64,000 nt of DNA from Tubulanus polymorphus (GCF_964204645.1 NC_134035.1:1006001-1070000), one strand, 5' to 3'; counted from the stretch's first letter, positions 21,138 to 33,952 are shown. Numbers and translations are program-made. The notes: generated from the letters alone by a model not told the origin.

Positions 21138-21299
21138 ACATTGGGAACCGCATCAACTCGCATTTTGCTGTTTCGGTATCATTACATTAAGATAAGGTAA
21201 TTATATTAAACTATACCCATCCGTACATTTTGCATATTCAATGTTCTTCATTAGCTTGACGATTATCCGATTTGTTTTTCAGCCGGCAATATTTGAGTT

Positions 21300-21910
21300 A
21301 CAGCAACATCTTCAAACCTCGAGACGCAGACTCTACTCCGACCACAGAACCGTCTTCAAACCTCGAGACGCAGACTCTACTCCGACTACAGAACCATCTT
21401 CAAACCTCGAGACGCAGACTCTACTCCGACTACAGCACCATCTTCAAACCTCGAGACGCAGACTCTACTCCGACTACAGCACCATCTTCAAACCTCGAGA
21501 CGCAGACTCTACTCCGACCACAGAACCATCTTCAAACCTCGAGACGCAGACTCTACTCCGACTAGAGAACCATCTTCAAACCTCGAGACGCAGACTCTAC
21601 TCCGACTACAGAACCATCTTCAAACCTCGAGACGCAGACTCTACTCCGACTGCAGCACCATCTTCAAACCTCGAGACGCAGACTCTACTCCGACTAGAGA
21701 ACCATCTTCAAACCTCGAGACGCAGACTCTACTCCGACTAGAGAACCATCTTCAAACCTCGAGACGCAGACTCTACTCCGACTAGAGAACCATCTTCAAA
21801 CCTCGAGACGCAGACTCTACTCCGACTACAGCATCATCCTCAAACCTCGAGACGCAGACTCTACTCCGACTACAGAACCATCTTCAAACCTCGAGACGCA
21901 GACTCTACTC
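21300..21910 (+). repeat. 44-bp minisatellite, ~14 units (unit A)
   Basis: The unit contains TCTTCAAACCTCGAGACGCA followed by GACTCTACTCCGACTACAGA. Units differ at a few positions (CAGAAC, CAGCAC, GAGAAC). Because 44 is not a multiple of 3, all three plus frames pass through the array; each is largely open and encodes a 44-residue protein repeat. It begins just after a good acceptor (TTGTTTTTCAG at about 21281). Confidence 0.9.
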
Positions 21911-22233
21911 ATTATTTCGTTTTGCCGCATGTTATAAAAAGTAACGTAAATAAATAAAACGTCCATCTATATAAAATGCTCTTTCTCTGTCTCGGGCACT
22001 TTGCCCCGGAAAGGACTCTTCCCTCTCACAACTTCCACTTGCCCCGGAAAAGGACAAAGTCAAAAAGGAAAGGACAAACGCAAAGTACAAATCAAAGGAT
22101 TTATTCCAAATTCAAAGTAGGAATTTGTTACAGCTTGTTTGCAAAAGATTCAACATTTTATTGAAACGAACAAAATCAAAATTCAACATTTTATTCAATC
22201 AATTCATTCAATCAACCAATAAAAATTATTTAC

Positions 22234-22306
22234 AATACGGGATTTGAACCACCAACCACTGGTCTAGCAGTCCAGCACCCTACCCACTACGCTATAGGGA
22301 CGTACT
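22234..22306 (-). mobile_element. tRNA-derived SINE head (unit A)
   Basis: On the minus strand A box TAGCGTAGTGG (22285-22295) and B box GGTTCAAATCC (22240-22250) are both near consensus, with GACTGCTAGACC between them resembling an anticodon arm (anticodon GCT). The acceptor ends do not pair and the T stem has mismatches, so a functional tRNA is unlikely. Confidence 0.5.
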
Positions 22307-22369
22307 GACAGCCTGCAGGGGAACTCATATTTATCCATTGCTTAAGCAAATTTTATTAAAAAAATAATG

Positions 22370-22420
22370 CCATCTACCGGGCGAGACAGGAACTAGTTCC
22401 TATCACAACCCGGTAGATGG
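22370..22420. other. Hairpin with nested palindrome (unit A)
   Basis: CCATCTACCGGG (22370-22381) pairs with CCCGGTAGATGG (22409-22420). The loop itself contains the palindrome AGGAACTAGTTCCT. It sits directly beside the GAGATGAG satellite. Identical in unit B at 63704-63754. Confidence 0.7.
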
Positions 22421-22429
22421 TGGAGAATG

Positions 22430-23042
22430 AGACCAGAAGAAGGAGATGAGAGGAGAGGAGAGAATGAGAGATGAGTATGAGATGTTAAAGAGTGAGAGAT
22501 GAGTATCAGATGAGAATTAAAGAGTGAGAGAATGAGAGAGAGTATCAGATGAGAATTAAAGAGTGAGAGATGAGAATGAGATGAGAATGAGAGATGAGAA
22601 TGAGATGAGAATGAAAGCGTGAGATGAGAGATGAGTATGAGAGATGAGTATGAGAGATGAGTATGAGAGATGAGTATGAGAGATGAGAATGAGAGATGAG
22701 TATAAGATGATAATGAAAGAGTGAGATGAGAGATGAGTATGAGATGAGAATGAGAGATGAGTATGAGATGAGAATTAAAGAGTGAGAGATGAGAATGAGA
22801 TGAGTATCAGATGAGAATTAAAGAGTGAGAGATGAGAATGAGATGAGAGATGAGTATGAGAGATGAGTATGAGAGATGAGTATAAGATGATAATGAAAGA
22901 GTGAGATGAGAGATGAGTATGAGATGAGAATGAGAGGTGAGTATGAGATGAGGATGAAAGAGTGAGATGAGGATGAGTATGAGAGATGAGTATGAGATGA
23001 GAGAGTGAGAGATGAGAGATGAAAGAGAGAGACAGAGGATAA
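22430..23042 (+). repeat. GAGATGAG/GAGTAT satellite (unit A)
   Basis: The tract is about 610 bp of irregular GAGATGAGTATGAGA-type words. One minus frame through it encodes Ser/Leu/Ile/His nonsense. Unit B enters the same satellite at 63770 and the window ends inside it. Confidence 0.9.
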
Positions 23043-23092
23043 TAGGATTGTATATCACCTGAACTTCTATGTTCCTCGTTGTTTTCTATCCG

Positions 23093-24270
23093 GCAGATTC
23101 TAGATGCCGTCAGTAGTTTTAATTTTACAGTTTTTAGTTCAAACAGATATTTATCCCATCAGCAGCAAAGTCATCACATAGTTAGTCCTCGTGGACATAA
23201 AGTTCACTATAACTGAATTCAAGTTCTCCCAATATGTGTTCGTTTGTTTGTCTATCCTCCCGGTGAGTTCTAACGCTGCCAACACATATTTTATCCAGTT
23301 CATCTGATGTAGTCCTGATCATCAAACGCAAACTTCAATAATTCCATCCTAATGATGACAAACACCCTAAAAGATATAAATGAAACTTAATAGATTTGAG
23401 GCAACCAATCAGTTATACACAGTTTGAGTTAAGTCTAGTTACCGGTGTATCAGAGAAATGGCAATCTAAGGTAGGGGGCCAAGGGTCAAATATTTTTTGT
23501 CTCCAATTTCGATGAAATTCGGTATAGACATGTATTATGGGGTGCTGATCACAAATCTGAAAGAATTTTTCGGATTCCGTGGCCCAGAAATCCAGAAATT
23601 CGAATTTTTGGGGGACCCCTAAATATTCAAAAGGCCTTGGACCCCAGAGTTTTCAAAATATACGAAATCTGATTGCAGATTTAGAATCAGCACCCCTGAA
23701 AATATACAGAACTAAAATTTCAAGCAAATCGAAGAGATTCGATTTTTTGGCCAAAAATGGCAAAAATCTAAGGTGTTAGTCCAGGAGTTTTTTTTCGGCG
23801 AAAAATTTTTTTTCTCTGATTCCTTCGAAATTTGGTAGGAATATATATTCTGAGGTGTAGATTCCGGATCCGCAATCAGATTTTGAATCGGAATTCATCT
23901 TCATGGGCAAATAAGGGTTTTAATGCCCAAAATATGCACCCCAAAATTGGGGTACAAAGTCAAAATTTTTTTTTGGCCCAATTTTAATAAAATTTTGTGC
24001 AGACATGTTTTTTGGGGTGCTGGTTACAAATATGAGGTTAGATTTTGGATCCGAGGCAACTAAAATGAGATATTCAGGATTTCGTGTTTTGACCCCCATA
24101 ATTTCGTCACAAATTTTGATGAAATTCGCCCGCAAAATTCGGTCCAAAAACGATTTTTATTCAATGATGCCAAATATTCAATTAATTTTTAAGGTAGAAA
24201 TTGATGCTCTTACTAAAACCCTGAATTATAATTCCTGCAACACAATTACAGGCTGCTTCAAATAGCCACA
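23093..24270 (+). repeat. Module A, copy 1
   Basis: This 1.2-kb sequence recurs at 32772-33952 and 48493-49670. It starts near TCTAGATGCC and ends at CAGGCTGCTTCAAAT. Inside are diverged tandem subunits of the kind AATTTTGATGAAATTCGGT ... AGACATGTTTTTTGGGGTGCTG. The frames across it are short and inconsistent among copies. I take it as a repeat-derived noncoding segment. Confidence 0.75.
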
Positions 24271-24364
24271 TTGAAAATTCTTATGAAATGCAGTGTAAAC
24301 AGTGTTTACAGATAAACTGCTTTCTCATAATTGTTTGGGAAACTTTTAAGAAATTCTACTCACA

Positions 24365-25255
24365 CTCACCAGCCCTTGTCTAGCAGTAATGGTAGTCCAC
24401 CGAGTTCCACAAATCCACATACAGAGATCCACACCTCCTGGAGTCCACCACTGACTGTTTTTTTATGAGTATCAATCCACTTATTGTCCAGTTAGTTGAC
24501 TAAATAGTCCAGTTAGTTCACATATAGTCTGGTTAGTTCACTAGTAGTCCGGAAGAAGTTGACTGAAGAAGTAAAACTGTGATAAATTTCAGTTGAAGTC
24601 CACCACGTCCAGTATTCGTGATGAAGTTTACACCACAGCCCGACAGAGGAAAACCTGAAATATAAAATTGAAACCACATTAACAGGGAGACTGACTGAGA
24701 GGTTGAGGGAGGATGGGATGAGAGGTTGGGGAGGATGGGGTGATGAGGTTGGGGAGGATGGGGTGATGAGGTTGGGGAGGATGGGGTGAGAGGTTGGGGG
24801 AGGATGGGTAAGAGGTTGAGGGAGGATGAAGTGAGAGGTTGGGGGAGGATGGGGTGAGAGGTTGAGGGAGGATGGGGTGAGAGGTTGGGGACAATGGGGT
24901 GATGAGGTTAAGGGAGGATGAGGTGAGAGGTTGGGGTGAGGTTGAGGGAGGATGGGGTGAGAGGTTGGGGCGAGGTTGAGGGAGGATGGGGTGATGAGGT
25001 TGGGGGAGGATGGGTTGGGAGGTTGGGGGAGGATGGGTTGGGAGGTTGGGGGAGGATGGGTGAGAGGTTGAGGGAGGATGAAGTGAGAGGTTGGGGTGAG
25101 GTTGAGGCAGGATGGGGTGAGAGGTTGAGGGAGGATGGGGTGAGAGGTCGAGGGAGGATGGGTAAAAAGTGAAGCAAAACAGCACAATTACTCTGACATA
25201 GTAAAAGTTTTCAGCAGTTTTCAGTACGGCACTGGATTAACAGATTCTCGTTTTA
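24365..25255 (+). repeat. Module B, copy 1: 20-bp repeats plus G-rich minisatellite
   Basis: It opens with short tandem words of TAGTCCAGTTAGTTCAC type (24488-24560), then a constant block (AGTTGAAGTCCACCACGTCC), then a G-rich array (24700-25165) of GAGGTTGAGGGAGGATGGGG-like words, and ends with the GCAAAACAGCACAATTACTC block. The G-rich strand has many runs of three or more G. Confidence 0.8.
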
Positions 25256-26779
25256 CACAAGAGCCCAGCCTGTGGCAGTGGGAGAAAGCTGGTGTAACTA
25301 ACTGGTCGAGTCAGCTGGTCTTAACTTGCTGAACAAGATGTGGTGCTGGAGGAAGTTGAAGAACAGTTCATCAAGATTTGTGAAACTATCGCCTGCACCA
25401 TGTGCAATGCAAGCGGCTAGGGTAGTGCGGCCCGTGTAGGCTAGAAAGTGGTTTTGACACCGAGTGAGGTCCCTGTTAGTCTAGCACCTAGCCGTCGTTC
25501 CCCAAACAACCCGAAACCCGTAGTAACAACGACTGACTGATTCCAAATAAATTTAGTAGGTCCCTCACCTGCTCACTGACTGTGTCGTGACGTGTCGTGT
25601 CTGCGCCGAAGTCAACTGGAGTGAGGTCCCCCTGTGCGTCCCCGAGGACATGAAATATCACGAATTCTTGTCTTTTTACCCAATATCAAATTCGTACATT
25701 TAAAATCATCGTGGCTTTAAAGTCTTTATCAATTGAAGGAAATGTTCACTGTAAATAAAGAATTAGCGATTGAATTGAGCCCGCTCCACAGTAAAAATAG
25801 CGCGATCAATTCAATCTCGACCGTCTAGTGCTGCCCCTATGTATAACGATAGCGTGGAAAGCGTGAACTAACATTATACTCGCTTGCCAGAGTCTTCGAA
25901 CGGTAGTAGTGGACGAACTAATTACCGATTTGCGGGCCGGATTCCGAGGAAAATTCTCGAACTCTGAAAACTGCTCTGAAACGTTTGAACCAAACAAATT
26001 TTCTATAAAAGAATAAGCCTTAAAAGAGTAAATTTGAATCGGGGTATTTTTAGTATGGTCTGGGAGAGAGCGACAGGTGTTTGTATGTTCCCTGATTATT
26101 TGCGCCCAATTAGAATACATCGAAGAAAAAATATGGACATTTTGTCAATTCAGATGATAAATTATCATTCAAAAATGTAAATGAATAAGTTATTCTGTAT
26201 ATAAATATTATATTAATTGATAAGTAAGTGAATTTTAGCTAAAAAGAATTAAATATGTTACCTAAAAAATAAGGAAATATCATACAAAATTCAGAACGTA
26301 TTCATAGTATCATATTTAATCAGAATTAGGCGCCACACCGGTCTGTATTGTACGTAATAAGGAAATTTAAATTCCGGCGGTAAATATGCACTACTATTTT
26401 AGTTCACAGAAATTCCGCTATCGTAATTCATTGGGGCAGCACTGAACGGTAGATATCTAACTCAGCCTAGCAATCTTACTGTGGCATGCGAGTAATACAG
26501 ATATTTTTCTTAGCCGAATTTCGTTCAATGTTTAATATGAGTCCATTGTATATGAATAATTCTACTATTGTTTTAGGTTTTTCGAAGGGGATCATCTTTT
26601 TAAAACGAATTTCAAACTATTTTTGATAGAACTCTTTTGTCTGCGGAATGTACTAGTATCCGGTAAAGCGGTAGGCTCACATGCCAAAGGATGAATTTCA
26701 AGCAAATTAAATTTTATTTTCTAAAATAGTGCATTCAACTACCACTAACACTGTAACCAGAACAGAAGCCCTGAAACTA
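25256..26779 (+). repeat. Module C, copy 1
   Basis: This segment (from CCCAGCCTGTGGCAGTGGGA to ACTACCACTAACACTGTAAC) recurs at 31130, 34460, 46850 and, partly, 50000. On the minus strand it carries a 104-codon frame (25806-26120; MYSNWAQIIREHTNTC to HRGSTRRSRLN) kept open in four copies. No family is recognised. The copies are so similar that conservation of the frame is not informative. Confidence 0.7.
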
Positions 26780-27152
26780 TTACAATTGATGTCCACGCCT
26801 GGCAATATTCGTTAGCCATTTTTGCCGTGTTTTACTCCGTCATACTTGGAACGATAATGGCGACATATGCACAAAAGTGTACAGACTCGTATCTGGAAGC
26901 AGGTCTGGTTCGGGTAGAGCTGATCCCACCGAATTGATTTTAGCACGTACGTGGGAGTTTGGTGATAAATCTGTGTAATTTATTTTGCTGGCTACCGTTA
27001 ATCATCGTTCAGTTTTGCGTCGTATTCGGGGTTCAAATACCGAATCAGGTGGCGGCTTGGCTGGCCGTTCTTTTCTTACTGATTAACTCGTCCCTCAATC
27101 CCCTTCTTTACACCATACTGACTCGATATGAAATCCATTCGAGCAAAAACTA
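26780..27152 (+). pseudogene. 3' fragment of the GRL101-like receptor gene
   Basis: Similarity to the intact receptor begins abruptly at ATTACAATTGATGTCCACGC (42710 in the full gene) and covers TM5 to the stop. The fragment has an extra base in GCACAAAAGTGTAC (the full gene reads GCACAAATGTAC) and an insertion at GCACGTACGTGGGAG, so the frame is broken before TM6. TM6-TM7 words FCWLPLIIVQFCVVFG and NPLLYTILT remain readable from 26959. Sequence to the left is module C, so the rest of this gene copy was lost at the junction. Confidence 0.85.
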
Positions 27153-29832
27153 AACGCTTTCGACATTAAACAATTTGAACTTGAACATACGGAAGCGATG
27201 AGGCTCCGAATCTTCCCAAAAACGAAAGTGAAATTGTACAACTTAACTATTTTTCTCTCACAAGCCCTGGCACACCTGGCAAACCCCAAAACCTGCCGAA
27301 CTGAGTGAGTCTGAGGAGATGAAAGAACCATTTAACACAACGAACGTCAAAAAACCCACAGAGATTATTTCTATTGTCCGCCCACCACGTCAGATAAGAA
27401 ACGATCGAGCCCTGGCAAGCGAGGAAAAGGTCCCGTTTTGCTATGGCAAACGAGACCAATTTTTACACACATGTCTAATATATATCGATACAAGAAAAGA
27501 ACGAAAATGAATTCCAACTTACCCCTCAGTTTGATGACACGAATCACTAAAATTAATCAATGTTTTATTTGGTTGAAGATGGTGACGCTTAGAAATCAGG
27601 GCCGTACTTAGCGGGGGAGTTTAGTCCGATCTCATTCCCATATGGAAAATCCCACATATATTCATCTTGGTCAGTCAATATCATCCTGAATCTCTGCTAA
27701 TTTAAACTGCACACGGTCCACACACGGTCCACATTCTCCCCAATCCCTTCGTGTCGTAAGGCAGCATATAAGTTTAAGTTTAAGTTTAAGTGTATATATA
27801 CATGTCCGAGTGATTCGTGTATAGAATGTATATAGGTTAATCGCGTCTGTCCCGGTCACGGTTCCATTGAGTCGAACGTGATGGAACATTGTTCAAATAT
27901 GAAACTTCAACCTCCAAACGACGTTGATAAACATAAAATTAATGTTGAATCATAATTGCATTGAAGTATTCACCATGTCTAGACAATTCCTTGAAGGGTT
28001 TCAACTAGCAGATTTCCACCAGCACAGTGGTCAAGATGGCGAAAAGGGAATAAAATCAGGGCTTTCCAGGTTCGAATCCAATCTAGAACTCATGCGGATT
28101 CAGGGCCGGATATCCCATGTTCGAAGACCCTAATCACTCCGCTTATGCTTAACTGTAACAGCTATCTTTTGTCCAAAATGGAAAACAAAAATCCAAAACC
28201 AAATCTAAGATTTATAATATACTGTTTTTTATTTAGTATCAAAATTAAGAAAGATTTTTGGTCGATTTTCTTCAGTTGTCAACCGTAAAATATGTGTCTT
28301 TTTTAACACTTGTTTACTTTAAAAATAGATGCTCAATATTCAAAGAATTAAATTCTTCTTGTAACTAACCACATCTTTTGTTCTTGAGACTCAACATTAA
28401 TGCAGATATCGATTCATAGCAGCCCGGAGCCTGCCTCCCTCGGCCCGGGTTTTGCAGCCCCTCAGACACTCAATACATTGCCGATATCCTTCTTCAAATT
28501 TTTGATCGTAAAGAATTCTCTCGAATAATTAGTTTGTAATCAAATACAGTAGACGTCACTCAAGATCAACTCGATGTTGGTTGAAATATTTTTTGTAACA
28601 CTATTCATGAAATCAGGTATCACTCAAGTCGGGCACATTTTTACAGCCCCAAATGTTCGACTTGACCCGAGTCTACTGTACTTGTTTGGAGGATGGTGAG
28701 ATATCACCTTGCCTCATTAGACATTAGTCATCTATCAACACACTTTAAAATCATCCAGACTTCAGTTTTATGTTCAACGAGAACTTTAGTATCTGTCTTG
28801 CACACTCCAGGACTGGGTGTAAGTAAAACGGTGAAAAGGGCCTGAAGAGGGCGCCGATTCCAGGCCGCAGATCGATAGCTTCATAAGACGAAAAATGCAC
28901 AAAATGCTTACAAAGTTAGTTTATAATTTGAAAATGGTTTTCAGAGACAAAAATATATAAATATATACACATTAATAATTGCGGTCGATAAAGGTATTGG
29001 TAAAATGAACGAATCGAACATTTAAACATTAAAACAGTCACCATATCTGTACATTACTAACATCAAAATAGAAACAAAACATTTGATAAAAATCCCAAGG
29101 AGGAGGGTGGTTCAGAGGGGTAGCCATCTTGAGCTACCAGCTTGTTTCGGTGAAAGAAATAATGTCTATATATTCGAAAATTACATGGTTAGAAACATCA
29201 TCCCACCGGCCCACACCACAGTAGCCGGGAAAACTGAAATATCTACCTACGCAGAACGCCTAATTAGATGAATTAATTTTTACGATTTCCGAGGAATTCT
29301 TCACAAAAACGTAACACATTTTTAAAACATGAAACACTATACAATATTCTCGTAAAAACGTAATCAAAAACACCGAAAGAAACCCGCATTACATCAACCA
29401 AACAGCGTGTAACAAAACAATACATCTTCAGGGCTGAGACAAACCTGTTGATTTAACGTAAAGTTTGTTACATGTTTCTAGATGAAAGTCGAGCGCAAAT
29501 TAACTAAATCTTGAGTTGATAGAATCGTCCTATTGACACGCATGCCAACTGGAGGGGTGGCATCCACTGGGTACCCGACTGAAACCCATCCGAAGCAAAA
29601 AACTGCCGAACCGTGGCCCGCGTATCGTTTACTAAAAAGAAAAAAATCTGAATACCACAAGAGAATTATTGTACATACTATTATCTATAGTACTCACGCA
29701 GTGTAGTGGTCATACTAGTAGTACGGTGTGAATGTGCTTGCAAGCGTGTGCGCTTGTATTAAATATGGGAGATCGACGGTGTTCCGTGCGATCGCGCACA
29801 CGCTTTTGAATATTAATTTAGAAAAATGGTAG
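27153..29832 (+). repeat. Segment D: duplicated receptor 3' flank (copy 1)
   Basis: Nearly identical to 43099-45745. It contains a MITE at 28545-28680, a B-box-like GGTTCGAATCC at 28069-28079 that may be a SINE relic, and the 245-bp fragment shared with 4.5 kb at its right end. No gene is recognised. Frames such as 27319-27510 are discussed in the findings. Confidence 0.75.
28545..28680. mobile_element. Mariner-type MITE (copy in segment D1)
   Basis: The ends read TACAGTAGACGTCACTCAAG and, on the other strand, TACAGTAGACTCGGGTCAAG. Both end in TA, matching the target preference of Tc1/mariner elements. It is 136 bp with no coding content. The duplicate lies at 44474-44609. Confidence 0.65.
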
Positions 29833-31129
29833 TTCCACACCTCCTGGAGTCCACCACTGACTGTTTTTTATGAGTATCAATCCACTTTAGATGACTTAAT
29901 AGTCCAGTTAGTTCACATATAGTCCGGTTAGTTCACTAGAAGTCCAGCTAGTTTCACTAGTAGTCCGGAAGAAGTTGACTGAAGAGAAGTGATAAATTTC
30001 AGTTGAAGTCCACCACGTCCAGTATTCATGATGAAGTTTACACCACAGCCCGACAGAGGAAAACCTGAAATATAAAATTGAAATCACATTAACAGGGAGA
30101 CTGACTGAGAGGTTGAGGGAGGATGGGATGAGAGGTTGGGGGAGGATGGGGTGATGAGGTTGGGGAGGATGGGGTGATGAGGTTGGGGAAGGATGGGGTG
30201 AGAGGTTGGGGTGAGGTTGAGGGAGGATGGGGTGAGAGGTTGGGGGTGGGATGAGAGGTTGGGGACAATGGGGTGATGAGGTTGAGGGAGGATGGGTGAG
30301 AGGTTGAGGGAGGATGAAGTGAGAGGTTGGGGTGAGGTTGAGGGAGGATGGGGTGAGAGGTTTGGGGTGGGATGAGAGGTTGGGGACAATGGGGTGATGA
30401 GGTTGAGGGAGGATGAGGTAAGAGGTTGGGGTGAGGTTGGGGGAGGATGGGGTGAGAGGTTGGGGTGAGGTTGAGGCAGGATGGGGTGATGAGGTTTGGG
30501 GAGGATGGGGTGAGAGGTTGAGGGAGGAAGGGGTGAGAGGTTGAGGGAGGATGGGGTGAGAGGTTGAGGAGGGATGGGGTGATGAGGTTGAGGGAGGATG
30601 AGGTGAGAGGTTGGGGTGAGGTTGAGGGAGGATGGGGTGATGAGGTTGGGGGAGGATGGGGTGAGGTTGAGGGAGGGTCGGGTGAGAGGTTGAGGGAGGA
30701 TGGGGTTAGAGGTCGAGGCAGGATGGGGTGAGAGGTCGAGGCAGGATGAGGTGAGAGGTTGGGGTGAGGTTGAGGCAGGATGGGGTGATGAGGTTTGGGG
30801 AGGATGGGGTGAGAGGTTGAGTGAGGAAGGGGTGAGAGGTTGAGGGAGGATGGGGTGATGAGGTTGAGGGAGGATGAGGTGAGAGGTTGGGGTGAGGTTG
30901 AGGGAGGATGGGGTGATGAGGTTGGGGGAGGATGGGGTGAGAGGTTGAGGGAGGGTCGGGTGAGAGGTTGAGGGAGGATGGGGTTAGAGGTCGAGGCAGG
31001 ATGGGGTGAGAGGTCGAGGGAGGATTGGGTGAAAAGTGAAGCAAAACAGTACAATTACTCTGACATAGTAAAGGCTTAAACAAAAGTTTTCAGCAGTTTT
31101 CAGTCACACTGGATTAACAGATTCTCGTT
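29833..31129 (+). repeat. Module B, copy 2, longest minisatellite
   Basis: The layout is as copy 1, with a G-rich array of about 920 bp (30105-31025). Higher-order repetition is visible: the block around 30700-30790 recurs near 30990-31020. All minus frames are open but low-complexity. Confidence 0.8.
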
Positions 31130-32771
31130 TTACACAAGAGCCCAGCCTGTGGCAGTGGGAGAAAGCTGGTGTAACTAACTGGTCGAGTCAGCTGGTCTTA
31201 ACTTGCTGAACAAGATGTGGTGGAAAAGAGGGACGAGGAAGTAACAGGAAATTGTAAGAACAGTTCATCAACAAGATTTGTGAAACTATCGCCTGCACCA
31301 TGTGCAATGCAAGCGGCTAGGGTAGTGCGGCCCGTGTAGGCTAGAAAGTGGTTTTTGACACCGAGTGAGGTCCCTGTTAGTCTAGTACCTAGCCGTCGTT
31401 CCCCAAACAACCCGGAACCCGTAGTAACAACGACTGACTGATTCCAAATAAATTTAGTAGGTCCCTCACCTGCTCACTGTGTCGTGACGTGTCGTGTCTG
31501 CGCCGAAGTCAACTGGAGACGAGTGAGGTCCCCCTGTGCGTCCCTGAGGACATGAAATATCACGAATTCTTGTCTTTTTACCCAATATCAAATTCGTACA
31601 TTTAAAATCATCGTGGCTTTAAAGTCTTTATCAATTGAGGGAAATGTTCACTGTAAATAAAGAATTAGCGATTGAATTGAGCCCGCTCCACAGTAAAAAT
31701 AGCGCGATCAATTCAATCTCGACCGTCTAGTGCTGCCCCTATGTATAACGATAGCGTGGAAAACGTGAACTAACATTATACTCGCTTGCCAGAGTCTTCG
31801 AACGGTTGTAGTGGACGAACTAATTACCGATTTGCGGGCCGGATTCCGAGGAAAATTCTCAAACTCTGAAAACTGCTCTGAAACGTTTGAACCAAACAAA
31901 TTTTCTATAAAAGAATAAGCCTTAAAAGAGTAAATTTGAATCGGGGTATTTCTGGTATGGTCTGGGAGAGAGCTACAGGTGTTTGTATGTTCCCTGATTA
32001 TTTGCGCCCAATTAGAATACATCGAAGAAAAAATATGGACATTTTGTCAATTCAGATGATAAATTATCATTCAAAAATGTAAATGAATAAGTTATTCTGT
32101 ATATAAATATTATATTAATTGATAAGTAAGTGATTTTTAGCTAAAAAGAATTAAATATGTTACCTAAGAAATAAGGAAATATCATGCAAAATTCAGAACG
32201 TATTCATAGTATCATATTTAATCAGAATTAGGCGCCACACTGGTCTGTATTGTACGTAATAAGGAAATTTAAATTCCGGCGGTAAATATGCACTACTATT
32301 TTAGTTCATAGAAATTCCGCTATCGTAATTCATTGGGGCAGCACTGAACGGTAGATATCTAACTCAGCCTCACCATCTTACTGTGGCATGCGAGTAATAC
32401 AGATATTTTCCTTAGCCGAATTTCGTTCAATGTTTAATATGAGTCCATTGTATATGAATAATTCTACTATTGTTTTAGGTTTTTCGAAGGGGATCATCTT
32501 TTTAAAACGAATTTCAAACTATTTTTGATAGAACTCTTTTGTCTGCGGAATGTACTAGTATCCGGTAAAGCGGTAGGCTCACATGCCAAAGGAAGAATTT
32601 CAAGCAAATTAAATATTATTCTCTAAATAGTGCATTCAACTACCACTAATTCACTGTAACCAGAAAAAAATGTTCTGAAACTATTAAAGAAACAATTTTC
32701 TATGAAAAAATAAGGCTTAAGGGTAAGTTTGAATCGGGGATATTCCTAGTTTCGTCTGGGAGAGAACGACA
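31130..32771 (+). repeat. Module C, copy 2
   Basis: It corresponds to 46850-48492 nearly base for base. The 104-codon minus frame is at 31708-32022. Confidence 0.7.
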
Positions 32772-33952
32772 GGTTCTAGATGCCAGGAGCATTTTTTTTC
32801 AGTTGCCCCGTTTTTAGTTCAAACACAACCAATCGGTAGTGTCACATATTTAGTCCTCGTGGACATAAAATTCCCTATAAGTGAAGTCAAGTTCTCCCAA
32901 TATGTGTTCGTTTGTTTGTTTATCCTCTCGGTGAGTTCTAACGCTGCCCACACATATTTATCCAGTTCATCTGATGTAGGTCCTGATCAACAAACAAAAA
33001 CGTCAATATATAGTTCCTAATGATGACAAACTCTGAAAAAAAATATACACGAAACTTTATAGATTTGAGGCCACCAGTCAAACATACAGAGTTAGAGTTA
33101 AGTCTAATTACCGGTGTATCAGAGAAATGGCAATCTGAGGTAGGCTACTCAACAAAATGAGTGTCAGGGGTCGAATATTTTTTGTCTCCGATTTCGATGA
33201 AATTCAGTATAGACATGTATTATGGGGTGCTGATCACAAATCTGAAAGAATTTTTCGGGTCCGAGGCCCAGAAAATGAGAAATTCGAATTTTTGGGGGAC
33301 CCCCTAAATTTTCAAAAGGCCTTGGACCCCAGAGTTTTTGAGATATTCGAAATCTGATTTCAGATTTGGAATCAGCACCCCTGAAAATATAGAGGACTAA
33401 AATTTTAAACAAATAGAAGAGATTCGATTTTTTGGCTAAAAATGGCAAAAATCTAAGGTGTTAGTCCAGGAGTTTTTTTTCGGCGAAAAATTTTTTTTCT
33501 CTGATTCCTTCGAAAATTAGTAGGAATATGTATTCTGAGGTGTAGAATCCGGATCCGTAATCAGATTTTGAATCGGAATTCATCTTCATGAGCAAATAAG
33601 GGTTTTAATGGCCAAAATATGCACCCCAAAAATGGGGTACAAAGTCAAAATTTTTTTTTGGCCCAATTTTAATGAAATTTTGTGCAGACATGTTTCTTGG
33701 GGTGCTGATTACAAATATGAGGTTAGATTTTGGATCTGAAGCTCGTAAAATGAAATATTCAGGATTTCGTGTTTCGACCCCCTTAATTTCGTCACAAATT
33801 TTGATGAAATTCGGTCCAAAAACGATTTTTATTCAATGAAGTCAAATATGCAATTTATTTTTAAGGTAGAAATTGATTCTCTTACTAAAACCCTGGATTA
33901 TAATTCCTGCAACACAATTACAGGCTGCTTCAAATAACCACATTGACAATTC
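32772..33952 (+). repeat. Module A, copy 2
   Basis: It is close to the copy at 48493-49670 and more distant from 23093-24270, as expected if it was duplicated together with the receptor block. Confidence 0.75.

Noticed and set aside
21300-21910. Possible CRISPR array from regular 44-bp repeats
   Set aside because: Units abut without unique spacers, there are no cas genes, and the context is an intron-containing animal genome.
22234-22306. Functional tRNA gene (Ser-GCT-like anticodon)
   Set aside because: A and B boxes are good, but the acceptor ends do not pair and the T stem has mismatches; a SINE head explains it better.
22807-23058. Ser/Leu/Ile/His-rich minus frame
   Set aside because: By-product of the GAGATGAG satellite.
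23579-24265. Short frames in module A on both strands (also near 33.2-33.4 and 48.9-49.5 kb)
   Set aside because: Frames differ among the three copies and stem from diverged tandem subunits.
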